Shown here: piece after piece, positions 34,277-44,283 of the stretch | How the letters are laid out: each line of letters begins with the position of its first letter | Numbering within the stretch: position 1 is the stretch's first letter | DNA from: Methylosinus sp. LW4 | GTDB lineage: Bacteria; Pseudomonadota; Alphaproteobacteria; Rhizobiales; Beijerinckiaceae | DNA: 64,000 bases | Direction of reading: 5' to 3' | Assembly (NCBI RefSeq): GCF_000379125.1 | Contig: NZ_KB900626.1 | Location: forward strand, 3,358,667-3,422,666 | Notes under the pieces: model-generated | The model's input: only the letters and a program-made list of their open reading frames with translations | Told to the model about the DNA's origin: nothing | Databases searched by the model: none | Program-made: the position numbers and the translations under genes

Positions 34277-35009
34277 ATGAGCTCCCGTTGGCGTTTCGAA
34301 CTTCTCTGCCCCTGTTATTATAGTCTCTCCCTCGGCGTGATCGGAAAGCTCGGAGGGAGGCCAGACATCGAAATCGCGGGCGGAAGTCATCTCGAGTGCG
34401 TGAGAAGCGTTCTGCCGAGCTTCCTCCAAGATTTGACTTTTGTGTTTCCCCGACTTCCAGACGGGATGGGCGAGCTTATTCAAAACTTTTACCATCATGG
34501 CGAATTTTTCGTCGTTGCAAATCGTGTGAAGGACTTCCTCTGTGCGTCGATTCCGGCTTCCGATCTCCAGATTTCTCCTATTTCGATGCATCACAACGAC
34601 GGCCGAGAAGCCTCGGACCGATATTTCGCCGTCAAGATCGTCAGGACGATCGACTGCATTTCTGCCGACACGACTTTTTACGGTAGAGACGTTCCGTTCT
34701 CGAAGGCGCTGACGATTTATGAATTGCAAGAAGGATTGCGCGCCGAATTCGCGAATACTGACGATGGAAATTATGTCTCGTATCCAGACATTCTGAACTC
34801 GGATATTCGGAAGATCGACATTCTGGATCGTAAAATACCGTCGGATCTTTCGTCCGAAGTTCTGGCCACGGTTCTCAATGGTGGAAACGGGGTTCGCCGC
34901 ACGTCTCGAGAGCTTATGCGCCGGCGGATTTTCGGGACATTATTTTTGGACCCTAAATCTCGACGATGTGAACGCGTCTCTCGACGCGACGCGTCTCGCT
35001 TTGAGATGA
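34277..35009 (+). pseudogene. Imm11-like (DUF1629) immunity-type gene with a frameshift
   Basis: The frame from ATG 34277 gives an Imm11-like pattern: GEFFVVANRVKDFLCASI, YFAVKIVRTIDCISADTTFYGRD and IRKIDILDRKIPSD (about residue 190). After about 34846 that frame becomes Arg-rich and meaningless, while the +1 frame continues the family pattern with RRIFRPKFWPRFS, TGFAARLESLCAGGFSGHYFWTL and a stop TGA at 35007-35009. One base has therefore been lost or gained near 34845-34850, by mutation or by sequencing error. Imm11 proteins neutralise polymorphic toxins, but no toxin is adjacent. The gene is lower in GC than its surroundings and lies in an islet at the leuA 3' end. Confidence 0.6.
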
Positions 35010-35059
35010 GCCGAGGTCGGCCGGCTGCCGGTCGCCTTCGCACGCACTTGCGTGGCGGC

Positions 35060-35120
35060 GCTCAACAAGCCGATGGCCAAGCGCAATATGACCAAGCCCG
35101 AGGCGATGAAGGCGGGCTGA
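35060..35120 (+). repeat. Diverged second copy of the leuA 3' end
   Basis: 61 bases align without gaps to 34102-34162 with 7 mismatches, and the last 31 bases, including the TGA, are identical. In the leuA frame homology runs further back (VAFARTCVAALNKPMAKR versus VASARAYVAALNKLIVKR), about 21 of 31 residues identical. The offset is 958 bases. It marks the right edge of an inserted islet, and a terminator follows at 35142. Confidence 0.9.
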
Positions 35121-35141
35121 AGGCGGCGCATTCATCTTGTT

Positions 35142-35176
35142 CGAGGGACGCGGCGACGCGTCCCTCGTTTCGTTTT
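35142..35176 (+). terminator. Strong intrinsic terminator after the duplicated leuA end
   Basis: An 11-bp perfect stem, 35142-35152 with 35157-35167, loop GCGA, followed by TTTCGTTTT (35168-35176). It stands 22 bases after the second leuA stop and is probably the original leuA terminator that the islet separated from leuA. Confidence 0.85.
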
Positions 35177-35226
35177 GCCGGCTGGCCCGAAATTCTCTAC
35201 AAGGTTCGCGGATGGCGCGACGTCCC

Positions 35227-35307
35227 GTCATTGCGAGGAGCGAAGCGACGAAGCAATCCAGAGCCGTGGCCCACGGTTCTGGATTGCTTCGCTTCGTTCG
35301 CAATGAC
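35227..35307. repeat. Long imperfect palindromic repeat
   Basis: The unit starts GTCATTGCGAGGAGCGAAGC, ends TTCGCAATGAC and has CAATCCAGAG/CTGGATTG around the centre. It is the same family as 28058-28134. Such units occur widely in alphaproteobacterial genomes between genes. The stretch 35177-35351 holds nothing else apart from the acnA ribosome-binding site (GAAGGAAGCG). Confidence 0.8.
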
Positions 35308-35351
35308 GGCTGTCCGCGCCTGTCATCGACTCCAAGCGAAGGAAGCGCGAA

Positions 35352-38078
<2,727 letters not shown>

Positions 38079-38095
38079 CGAAGGGCGGGCTTTCT

Positions 38096-38267
38096 CCTTC
38101 TCCCACTCGTGGGAGAAGGTGGCCCCGCGAAGCGGGGTCGGATGAGGGTCCCTGCCGCAGGGCGAGTCGCTCGCCGCTTTTTGATTGAATTCGAAACGGC
38201 TCGTTTGCACGACCCCTCATCCGACCCCGCTTCGCCGGGCTGCCTTCTCCCGCCTCGCGGGAGAAGG
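38096..38267. repeat. Inverted pair of CCTTCTCCC repeats downstream of acnA
   Basis: A unit made of CCTTCTCCCAC/GTGGGAGAAGG (38096-38119), GGCCCCGCGAAGCGGGGTCGGATGAGG, then its inverted counterpart GACCCCTCATCCGACCCCGC with CCTTCTCCCGC/GCGGGAGAAGG (38243-38267). The two halves are reverse complements over about 60 bases with a central spacer of about 60. This is a BIME-like arrangement in the 305-base gap 38079-38383, which holds no other gene. Confidence 0.8.
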
Positions 38268-38348
38268 AAGAGCGCCCTTCCTGATGGATGAGTTGAATTC
38301 ATTCATCATCTTACAGCAAAGCTTTTGACAAGCAGCGCATTCGCCTCC

Positions 38349-38368
38349 ATGAGATGAATAAATCTCAT
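38349..38368. promoter_or_regulatory. Palindrome ATGAGAT-N6-ATCTCAT upstream of the LysR gene
   Basis: Perfect 7-bp arms (38349-38355 and 38362-38368), 15 bases before the LysR start codon and in an AT-rich patch. The position suits an autoregulatory operator. An AT-rich partial repeat (CTCATCCATGAGAG) follows it. Confidence 0.5.
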
Positions 38369-38383
38369 CCATGAGAGGCGGCG

Positions 38384-39298
38384 ATGCGGGCTCTGCCCTC
38401 GCTTGTGTCCTTGCGCGCTTTCGAGGCGGCCGCGCGGCGGGAGAGCTTCAAGCTCGCCGCCGCCGAGCTCGGCGTCACGCCGACGGCGATCAGCCATCAG
38501 ATCAAAGGTCTCGAAACCGACCTCGGCCTGCGTCTCTTCACGCGCAAGGCGCGCGAGGTCGCGCTGACGCCGCAAGGTCTGGCGCTCTATCTCGATCTGC
38601 GCATCGCCTTCGATTCCATGGCCGAGGCCATAGATCGCGCGCGGCGCCCGACCGAGCGCAAGCAGGCCGCGACCCTCTCCGCCACGGTCGCCTTCACCTC
38701 ACGCGCGCTGGCGCCGCGCGCCGAATCCTTCCGCGGCCAGAATCCGGGCTGGGATTTGCGGCTGCACGCCTCCGACCGTCCGGCCAATTTGCGCGCCGGC
38801 GAGGCGGACGCCGCGATCCGCTGCGGCGTCGGCCAATATTCCGGCCAGGTGGCGACGCCGCTGTTCACCGATCGCTATGCGCCCGTATGCAGCCCGCGAC
38901 TCGACATTCGCCGCCCCAAGCATCTCGCCGGCGCGACGCTCATTCACCGCGAATGGGGGCCGCGCGCCAATGGCCCGCGCCTGGCGAGCTGGCGTCGTTG
39001 GGCCGATGAGCGCGGCGCGAAGAGCTTCGACCCGGAGGTCGGAACCGTCGTCGCCGACGAGGAGAGCGCCATACGCGCCGCCGTCGCCGGTCAAGGCGTG
39101 GCGCTGGCCAGCCTGCCGCTGGTCGCCGCCGAGCTCGCCTCCGGCGCGCTGGTGCAGCCCTTCGGCCCCGTGCTCGACGGCCTGCAATATGACTTCGTCC
39201 ATCCCCTCGGCGCGGAGGACCGGCCGGCGGTCGCCGCGCTGAAGGATTGGGTCGTCGCCGAATTCGCCGCCGAGCCGTCCAGCCTGTCGCGCGGCTGA
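38384..39298 (+). CDS. LysR-type transcriptional regulator (GcvA-like)
   Basis: A 304-residue LTTR. The N-terminal winged helix-turn-helix is SLVSLRAFEAAARRESFKLAAAELGVTPTAISHQIKGLETDLGLRLFTRKAR in outline, residues about 5-62, with the GcvA-type phrase AAAELGVTPTAISHQI. The effector domain follows (residues 90-300) with RAGEADAAIRCG, a pattern shared by GcvA-type regulators. Its target is not adjacent in the usual divergent arrangement: acnA lies upstream on the same strand and an L,D-transpeptidase gene converges downstream. Confidence 0.92.
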   Translation: MRALPSLVSLRAFEAAARRESFKLAAAELGVTPTAISHQIKGLETDLGLRLFTRKAREVALTPQGLALYLDLRIAFDSMAEAIDRARRPTERKQAATLSATVAFTSRALAPRAESFRGQNPGWDLRLHASDRPANLRAGEADAAIRCGVGQYSGQVATPLFTDRYAPVCSPRLDIRRPKHLAGATLIHREWGPRANGPRLASWRRWADERGAKSFDPEVGTVVADEESAIRAAVAGQGVALASLPLVAAELASGALVQPFGPVLDGLQYDFVHPLGAEDRPAVAALKDWVVAEFAAEPSSLSRG

Positions 39299-39315
39299 AC
39301 ATCAGCCGCGAAGCG

Positions 39316-39900
39316 TCAGTTGCCGAAGGGGCTCGTCATCGGCGCCGACTGCCAGCTCTTCACGCTGGTGACGGAGCGATAGCGCTGTCCCGGACCATAG
39401 GCGAGCGCATGGGAGCGATGCGGCCGATGCAGGCTCGCGACATTGGTCCGATGCGGCTTATGGGCGGCGTAGCGCGTCGCCGGCGAGGAGCCGGTGATGG
39501 AAATCTGCGCGCCCTCCTCCTGCACCAGCTTGTAGAGCGTCGCGGCGTTGGCCGGGGAGACGCGCACGCAGCCATGCGAGGCGGGACGGCCGAGCGCGCC
39601 GGTCGCATAGGTGCCGTGGATCGCATAGCCGCCGCTGAAGAAGATCGAATGCGGCATGGGCGACATGTGATATTTGCGCGAATAATGCATTTTCTGCAGG
39701 CCGGTGGGCGCATAGGTGCCGCGCGGCGTCACATAGCCCGCGCGAGCGGTCGAGACCGGCCAGCTATAGGAGCCCTTGGAGGACTCGACCTGCATTCTCT
39801 GGGTGGAAAGATCGATATGGATTTGCACGGTCGCCTGCGCCGCGCCGATCGATGCGAACATCGCAACGAGAACGAGCCCGAGGGCTTTGAAACAACGCAT
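39316..39900 (-). CDS. L,D-transpeptidase (YkuD domain)
   Basis: A 194-residue exported enzyme (signal peptide RCFKALGLVLVAMFASIGAAQA) that forms 3-3 cross-links in peptidoglycan or attaches it to outer-membrane proteins. The YkuD catalytic motif reads IHGTYATGALGRPASHGCVRVSP, with His95, His109 and the nucleophile Cys111. The YkuD domain covers residues about 28-140. A histidine- and arginine-rich C-terminal tail of about 55 residues (HRPHRSHALAYG) follows and could bind the wall. The start at ATG 39900 is preferred to the upstream GTG. It is convergent with the LysR gene. Confidence 0.92.
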   Translation of the reverse strand: MRCFKALGLVLVAMFASIGAAQATVQIHIDLSTQRMQVESSKGSYSWPVSTARAGYVTPRGTYAPTGLQKMHYSRKYHMSPMPHSIFFSGGYAIHGTYATGALGRPASHGCVRVSPANAATLYKLVQEEGAQISITGSSPATRYAAHKPHRTNVASLHRPHRSHALAYGPGQRYRSVTSVKSWQSAPMTSPFGN

Positions 39901-40020
39901 CACAACACTCCCCGACAAACACGAGACACACGCCGCACAGTTAGGGCGGCATAAAATGGCGCCTCCTACCTAGGGGCAATCTATATCCGACGGTAAGGTT
40001 GACGCGAAAGCCAAAAAACG

Positions 40021-40038
40021 AGGCGAATCGATTCGCCT
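40021..40038 (-). other. Perfect 18-bp palindrome with minus-strand T tract
   Basis: AGGCGAATCGATTCGCCT is a perfect palindrome. On the minus strand it is followed by CGTTTTTTGG, so it looks like an intrinsic terminator for a transcript coming from the mepA promoter side, where no minus-strand gene is seen. It is in the 225-base gap between the divergent Ldt and mepA genes. Confidence 0.45.
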
Positions 40039-40125
40039 TCTCTTTCCGATGCTGCGCGGACTGGCGAAAAGACCGAAAAGCGCCCAGAATCTGTCCGATT
40101 CTCGCTTCCCGTCCCTCACTTCGCC

Positions 40126-41055
40126 ATGAAAGCCGCAGAAATGATCCTGCAAAGATCGGCCGCATTGGTTCTCTGGCTCGCCGCGATCGCGCCGGCCTTC
40201 GCGCAGGACAAGGGCACGCTGGACCCGAAGCCCTTGCCGCCGCTCGCCCATCCAGACGATCCCGCGACGCCCGCCAAGGAGCTCTTCGGCCGCGCCACCA
40301 GCCCCGCCCCGCTCGATCCCGATCCGATCGGCTTTTATTCGCACGGCTGCCTCGCCGGCGCCGAGGCGCTGCCCGTGAACGGCCCGAATTGGCAGATCAT
40401 GCGCCTGTCGCGCAATCGCTTCTGGGGCCATCCGGCGCTCATCGGCTTTCTGCAGCGCCTCGCCCCGGCGGCGTCGCAGGCCTCCGGCTGGCCGGGCCTG
40501 CTCATCGGCGATATTTCGCAGCCGCGCGGCGGGCCTATGCTCACCGGCCACGCCTCGCATCAGATCGGCCTCGACGCCGATATTTGGCTCACCCCCATGC
40601 CGCAGCGGGAATTGTCCCGCGCCGAGCGGGAGGAGCTGTCCGCCACCGATATGGTGCGCGAAGATCGGCTCGATATCGATTCCAAGGTGTGGACCGAGGG
40701 CCATCTCGCCGTTCTGCGCACGGCGGCGCGCGCGCCGGAGGTGCAGCGCATCTTCGTCAACGCCGCCATCAAAAGGGCGCTGTGCCGGCAGGCGACGGGC
40801 GACCGCTCCTGGCTCGCCAAGGTGCGCCCCATGTTCGGGCACAATTACCACTTCCACATCAGGCTCTATTGCCCAAAGGACGCCGAGAGCTGCAAGGACC
40901 AGGACCCCGTGCCGGCGGGCGACGGCTGCGATTCATCCCTGGCCTGGTGGTTCACCGATGAGGCGCTGCACCCCAAGAAATCCACCAAGACATGGCCGCC
41001 CATGACCATGGCCAAGCTGCCCGGCGAATGCCGTGAGGTGTTGAAGGCGCGATAG
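40126..41055 (+). CDS. mepA: Penicillin-insensitive murein endopeptidase MepA
   Basis: A 309-residue periplasmic zinc endopeptidase (LAS family) that cuts D-alanyl-meso-diaminopimelate cross-links. The signal peptide is QRSAALVLWLAAIAPAFAQ. Conserved elements: SHGCLAGAEALP, RFWGHPALIGFLQRLA, the metal-binding GHASHQIGLDAD, and HNYHFHIRLYCP near the C-terminus, followed by a Cys-rich tail (CKDQDPVPAGDGCDSSLAWWF). It ends 11 bases before the convergent msrA. With the nearby Ldt it belongs to a peptidoglycan-remodelling neighbourhood. Confidence 0.95.
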   Translation: MKAAEMILQRSAALVLWLAAIAPAFAQDKGTLDPKPLPPLAHPDDPATPAKELFGRATSPAPLDPDPIGFYSHGCLAGAEALPVNGPNWQIMRLSRNRFWGHPALIGFLQRLAPAASQASGWPGLLIGDISQPRGGPMLTGHASHQIGLDADIWLTPMPQRELSRAEREELSATDMVREDRLDIDSKVWTEGHLAVLRTAARAPEVQRIFVNAAIKRALCRQATGDRSWLAKVRPMFGHNYHFHIRLYCPKDAESCKDQDPVPAGDGCDSSLAWWFTDEALHPKKSTKTWPPMTMAKLPGECREVLKAR

Positions 41056-41066
41056 ATGAGCTGAAT

Positions 41067-41648
41067 TCAGCCCGGATCGACGCCGAGCCCCACGGGGCAG
41101 GCGACGCCCGTGCCGCCCAGGCCGCAATAGCCGTCGGGGTTCTTCGCCAAATATTGCTGGTGATACTCCTCGGCGTAATAAAAGTGCGGGGCCGGGGCGA
41201 TCTGCGTCGTGATCGGCCCGAAGCCTCGGCCCGCCAGCGCCTCGCCATAGGCGCGCTTGGACGCCTCGGCGATCCGCAGCTGCTCGTCGGAATAGCAGAA
41301 GATCGCCGAGCGATATTGCGTGCCTATGTCATTGCCCTGCCGATTGCCCTGCGTCGGGTCGTGGCTCTCCCAAAAGACGCGCAGCAGCTCCTCATAGGAG
41401 ATTCTCGCGGGGTCGAAGACGACGAGCACCACTTCCGCATGGAAGGTGCGGCCCGTGCACACGTCTTTATATGTGGGGTTCTCCGTGGTCCCGCCGGCGT
41501 AGCCGACCGCGGTCGTGTAGACGCTCTCGCCGAGCTTCCAGAAGCGACGCTCCGCGCCCCAGAAACAGCCGAGGCCGAAGACGGCCTGTTCCAATCCCGG
41601 CGGAAACGGGCCTTCGATCGGATGATGATTGACGAAGTGATCGGTCAT
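41067..41648 (-). CDS. msrA: Peptide-methionine (S)-S-oxide reductase MsrA
   Basis: A 193-residue enzyme reducing methionine-S-sulfoxide in proteins. The catalytic Cys28 lies in the signature [13 protein letters not shown], and the family blocks [39 protein letters not shown] and a terminal [13 protein letters not shown] with the resolving cysteines follow. No signal peptide, so cytoplasmic. Gene ends close to mepA (convergent). Confidence 0.96.
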   Translation of the reverse strand: MTDHFVNHHPIEGPFPPGLEQAVFGLGCFWGAERRFWKLGESVYTTAVGYAGGTTENPTYKDVCTGRTFHAEVVLVVFDPARISYEELLRVFWESHDPTQGNRQGNDIGTQYRSAIFCYSDEQLRIAEASKRAYGEALAGRGFGPITTQIAPAPHFYYAEEYHQQYLAKNPDGYCGLGGTGVACPVGLGVDPG

Positions 41649-41720
41649 TTTTGTCGACCTTTCGCTCGAGATGGGCCGAGACCCCGATATGGCCCCGCGG
41701 CGCCGGCGGCGAAAGGGCGT

Positions 41721-42038
41721 TCAGCGGAGCGGATAGTCGATCGGCCGGCGGCGCTTGCGGCTCAATGCAATGAGCAGGCCGCCGAGGCCGGTGAGCGTGA
41801 GGCTCAAAGGCGCGAGCAGCAGAGCGAAGACGACGGAGCCCCAGATTTGCGGGGCTTTCTGCTCCAGCGCGATGCGAAAGGCCTTCATCTGCGCCGGAAA
41901 AAGATCGGCCGCGCCTTCGCTGAGCGGAGTGACATGCAGCCCGTCCCCGGCCAGCGAGCGCGTGCCGTCGACGATGAGGGCCGCGAATCCGCCGGCCAAA
42001 AGGAGGAGACCGAGAAATCGGACGATCAATCGCAGCAT
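41721..42038 (-). CDS. Small inner-membrane protein, two transmembrane helices
   Basis: A 105-residue protein from MLRLIVRFL, with helix 1 at about 5-25 (VRFLGLLLLAGGFAALIVDGT) and helix 2 at about 65-88 (WGSVVFALLLAPLSLTLTGLGGLLIAL), separated by a soluble loop that includes LTPLSEGAAD-like HVTPLSEGAADLFPAQM, and a basic C-terminus (SRKRRRPID). No family is recognised, but the layout is that of conserved small alphaproteobacterial membrane proteins. The ATG at 42038 is chosen; longer reading frames upstream run through tRNA-Ser and are spurious. Confidence 0.65.
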   Translation of the reverse strand: MLRLIVRFLGLLLLAGGFAALIVDGTRSLAGDGLHVTPLSEGAADLFPAQMKAFRIALEQKAPQIWGSVVFALLLAPLSLTLTGLGGLLIALSRKRRRPIDYPLR

Positions 42039-42226
42039 GGCGCTTTCGAGCCCCGAGGGAAGGCTTCTGAATAGAATGCGCCGGGCCGTCTGTCCACGCC
42101 GGGCCGCCACGAGGCGAGAGAATGTCGCTTCGGCGTGGATTTCCCTACGGAAAGATTTGCACTCTGGCGGCTTGTGAATATAGTGCGCGCCGATCCAGGG
42201 CCGATTCCGAGCCGGCCAGGGTCGTT

Positions 42227-42316
42227 GGAGGGGTGGCCGAGTGGTTGAAGGCGCACGCCTGGAAAGTGTGTATACGGGAAACCGTATCGCGGGTTCGAAT
42301 CCCGCCCCCTCCGCCA
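42227..42316 (+). tRNA. tRNA-Ser (anticodon GGA)
   Basis: Acceptor GGAGGGG (42227-42233) pairs with CCCCTCC (42306-42312), discriminator G and encoded CCA (42314-42316). D arm GGCCGAGTGGTTGAAGGC, anticodon loop CTGGAAA with anticodon GGA, a long variable arm (GTATACGGGAAACCGTATC region), and T arm GGTTCGAATCCC. Length 90 bases with the extra arm is typical of tRNA-Ser. Confidence 0.97.
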
Positions 42317-42481
42317 GCGCCCACCGCCCCTGATCGCCCTTCGCCGAATGAGCGCGACGCCCGCGGGCGAGCTGCATCTTATGCGGAGACTTCCGTAACT
42401 TTCCTCGGCTATTCAGCGAATTCGCTCCGCGAAGCGCGCGCATTTCTGCTGCGTCCGCCAGCGGCGTGGAGGTGGGCGCCG

Positions 42482-43537
42482 ATGAGAGAAGCTCGGATCG
42501 CGTGGATCGATAATGCGAAAGGGATCAGCGTCATCCTCGTCGTCATGATGCACTCCGCGCTCGGCGTCGGGGAGGCCATGGGGGGCGAGGGGCTGCCGCA
42601 TTGGCTGGTGGCTTTCGCCAAGCCGTTTCGCATTCCCGGCTTCTTCTTCATCGCCGGGCTGTTTCTGTCGCGCGCCATCGATCAGGACTGGCGGAGCTAT
42701 CTCGACAAAAAGGTCGCGCATTTCGCCTATTTCTATTGTCTGTGGCTTTTCATCCAATGGCTGTTCAAGAGCGCGCTGCGGCCGGGCGCCGATCCGCTGA
42801 CCGTGCTCGGACAATTGGCGCTCGCTTTGGTCGAGCCCTTCGGAACCCTGTGGTTCATCTATCTGCTGCCGATCTTTTTCGTCGCGACCAAGCTCCTGCG
42901 CTTCGTTCCGCCGCCGCTCATGCTGCTGGCGGCCGCTGCGCTGGAGGCGGCGCCGATCGAGACCGGCTGGGCCGTTCCCGACGAATTCGCCGCGCGCTAT
43001 GTCTATTTTCTGTCCGGCTATCTTTTCGCGCCGCGGGTCTTCGCTCTGGCCGAATCGGCGCGGCGTTATCCCCGCGCGGCGCTGTGCTGGCTGCTCGGCT
43101 GGGCGATGGCCGATGCGGCTCTCGCTTTCTCGTCCACGCCCTTCGCCGATTATCAGACGCTCGCCTCGCTGCCGCTGATGAGCCTCGTCACGGGCTTCGC
43201 CGGCGCGGCGGCGGTCGTCGCCGGCGCCGCTTTGCTCGCCGATCTTCCCTCGATGGAATGGCTGCGATATTGCGGCGCCAATTCGCTGGCCATTTATCTC
43301 GGCTTCTTCCTGCCGATGGCGGCTGCCCGCAAGCTCATCGTCGATCATGATCTCGTGGACAGCGTGGGCCTGGCCTCGCTCATCGTCACAATGGCCGGCG
43401 TCGTCTTCCCGCTGCTGCTGCATCGCGTGACCGAGCGGGGCCGATTCCGCTTTTTGTTCGAGAGGCCCCGGTCTTTCCGGCTCGCGCCCCTCGAGACGCG
43501 CGCGGCCGAGCGTTCCGCGCAGCAGAAGGCGGCCTAG
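42482..43537 (+). CDS. Acyltransferase 3 family membrane protein
   Basis: A 351-residue integral membrane protein with about ten hydrophobic helices. The start MREARIAWIDNAKGISVILVVMMHS is the family hallmark (WID-AKG-gi-lVv--H), with the catalytic-type His of the first helix. Later segments include FGTLWFIYLLPIFFVATKLL and YCGANSLAIYLGFFLPMA, where the last is the usual S-I-Y-L-x-H element with the final residue changed. Members O-acylate exopolysaccharides, Nod factors or other surface sugars. The gene lies between tRNA-Ser and tRNA-Gly; no biosynthetic partner is adjacent. Confidence 0.85.
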   Translation: MREARIAWIDNAKGISVILVVMMHSALGVGEAMGGEGLPHWLVAFAKPFRIPGFFFIAGLFLSRAIDQDWRSYLDKKVAHFAYFYCLWLFIQWLFKSALRPGADPLTVLGQLALALVEPFGTLWFIYLLPIFFVATKLLRFVPPPLMLLAAAALEAAPIETGWAVPDEFAARYVYFLSGYLFAPRVFALAESARRYPRAALCWLLGWAMADAALAFSSTPFADYQTLASLPLMSLVTGFAGAAAVVAGAALLADLPSMEWLRYCGANSLAIYLGFFLPMAAARKLIVDHDLVDSVGLASLIVTMAGVVFPLLLHRVTERGRFRFLFERPRSFRLAPLETRAAERSAQQKAA

Positions 43538-43640
43538 AGGCGGAAGTTTCGATACGTCGGGAGAAGGACGCTGTCGGCCTCGAGGCGGACAGCGGGAAAG
43601 GCCCCAGAGGGCTTCGCCTATCATCTGAAGCGATGATTTT

Positions 43641-43715
43641 TGGAGCGGGCGAAGGGATTCGAACCCTCGACCCCAACCTTGGCAAGGTTGTGCTCTACCC
43701 CTGAGCTACACCCGC
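43641..43715 (-). tRNA. tRNA-Gly (anticodon GCC)
   Basis: On the minus strand: acceptor GCGGGTG (43709-43715) pairs with CGCCCGC (43645-43651), discriminator T and encoded CCA (43641-43643). D arm AGCTCAGGGGTAGAGC, anticodon loop TTGCCAA giving GCC, T arm GGTTCGAATCCC. It decodes GGC and GGU glycine codons. Confidence 0.97.
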
Positions 43716-43935
43716 ATCCGTGTCGCGGCGACGCGACGGGGGTCCTTATGCCGTAATCGAAGCGTGATTGCAACTGTCTCGACGACAGTCTCGCACGGCT
43801 TCGCACAGGCTGTGGATGATCTATCTTTTCCGCGCCGGCTGCGCTAATTCCTGCGGTCTCGCGCCGGCGCCCGAAATGGCGGCCCGGCGCGCGCATTCTT
43901 GTACTCAGCCCCTGTCCGCCCGCGGATTTCCGCCC

Positions 43936-44226
43936 TTGAGCCACTCGACGCCAGACGATCCCGACATTCGCCGCAAGCGCATAAAAATTCGCGCCTGGCG
44001 CCGCGGCATGCGCGAGATGGACATATTGATGGGCCGTTTCGTCGACGCCACGGTCGATTCTCTGCCCGAGGCCGAGCTCGACGATCTCGAAGCGCTGCTG
44101 GACGCCGAGGATGACGTGGTCTTCCGCTGGCTGTCGCGCGCCGAGCCGGTTCCCCCGCGCTATGACACGCCCCTCTTCCGCCGGATCGCGGCTTTCCACA
44201 CGCATGAGAAGCCGATCGATCTTTGA
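43936..44226 (+). CDS. sdhE: Succinate dehydrogenase assembly factor SdhE
   Basis: About 96 residues when started from TTG 43936 (family proteins are 80-100). It promotes covalent FAD attachment to SdhA. The family signature is present: RRKRIKIRAWRRGMREMDILMGRFVD, with the RGxxE-type element RGMREMD, then a helical C-terminal part (LPEAELDDLEALLDAEDDVVFRWL). ATG 43876 is a possible longer start. It lies alone upstream of mfd, 57 bases before it, the usual neighbour in alphaproteobacteria. Confidence 0.9.
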   Translation: MSHSTPDDPDIRRKRIKIRAWRRGMREMDILMGRFVDATVDSLPEAELDDLEALLDAEDDVVFRWLSRAEPVPPRYDTPLFRRIAAFHTHEKPIDL

Positions 44227-44283
44227 GAGCATGCTCCGCGAGAACATGCGAATTCGAACAGACATAAAAAGTCCGACCTTCCG

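Noticed and set aside
34166..34729. Minus-strand ORF of 187 codons opposite the Imm11-like gene
   Set aside because: The plus-strand reading, once the frameshift is allowed for, gives a continuous Imm11-like pattern, whereas the minus reading has none, and it crosses the terminator at 34182-34225.
42122..42481. Extended start for the acyltransferase gene
   Set aside because: The extension would translate through tRNA-Ser. The start MREARIAWIDNAKG at 42482 is the true family N-terminus.
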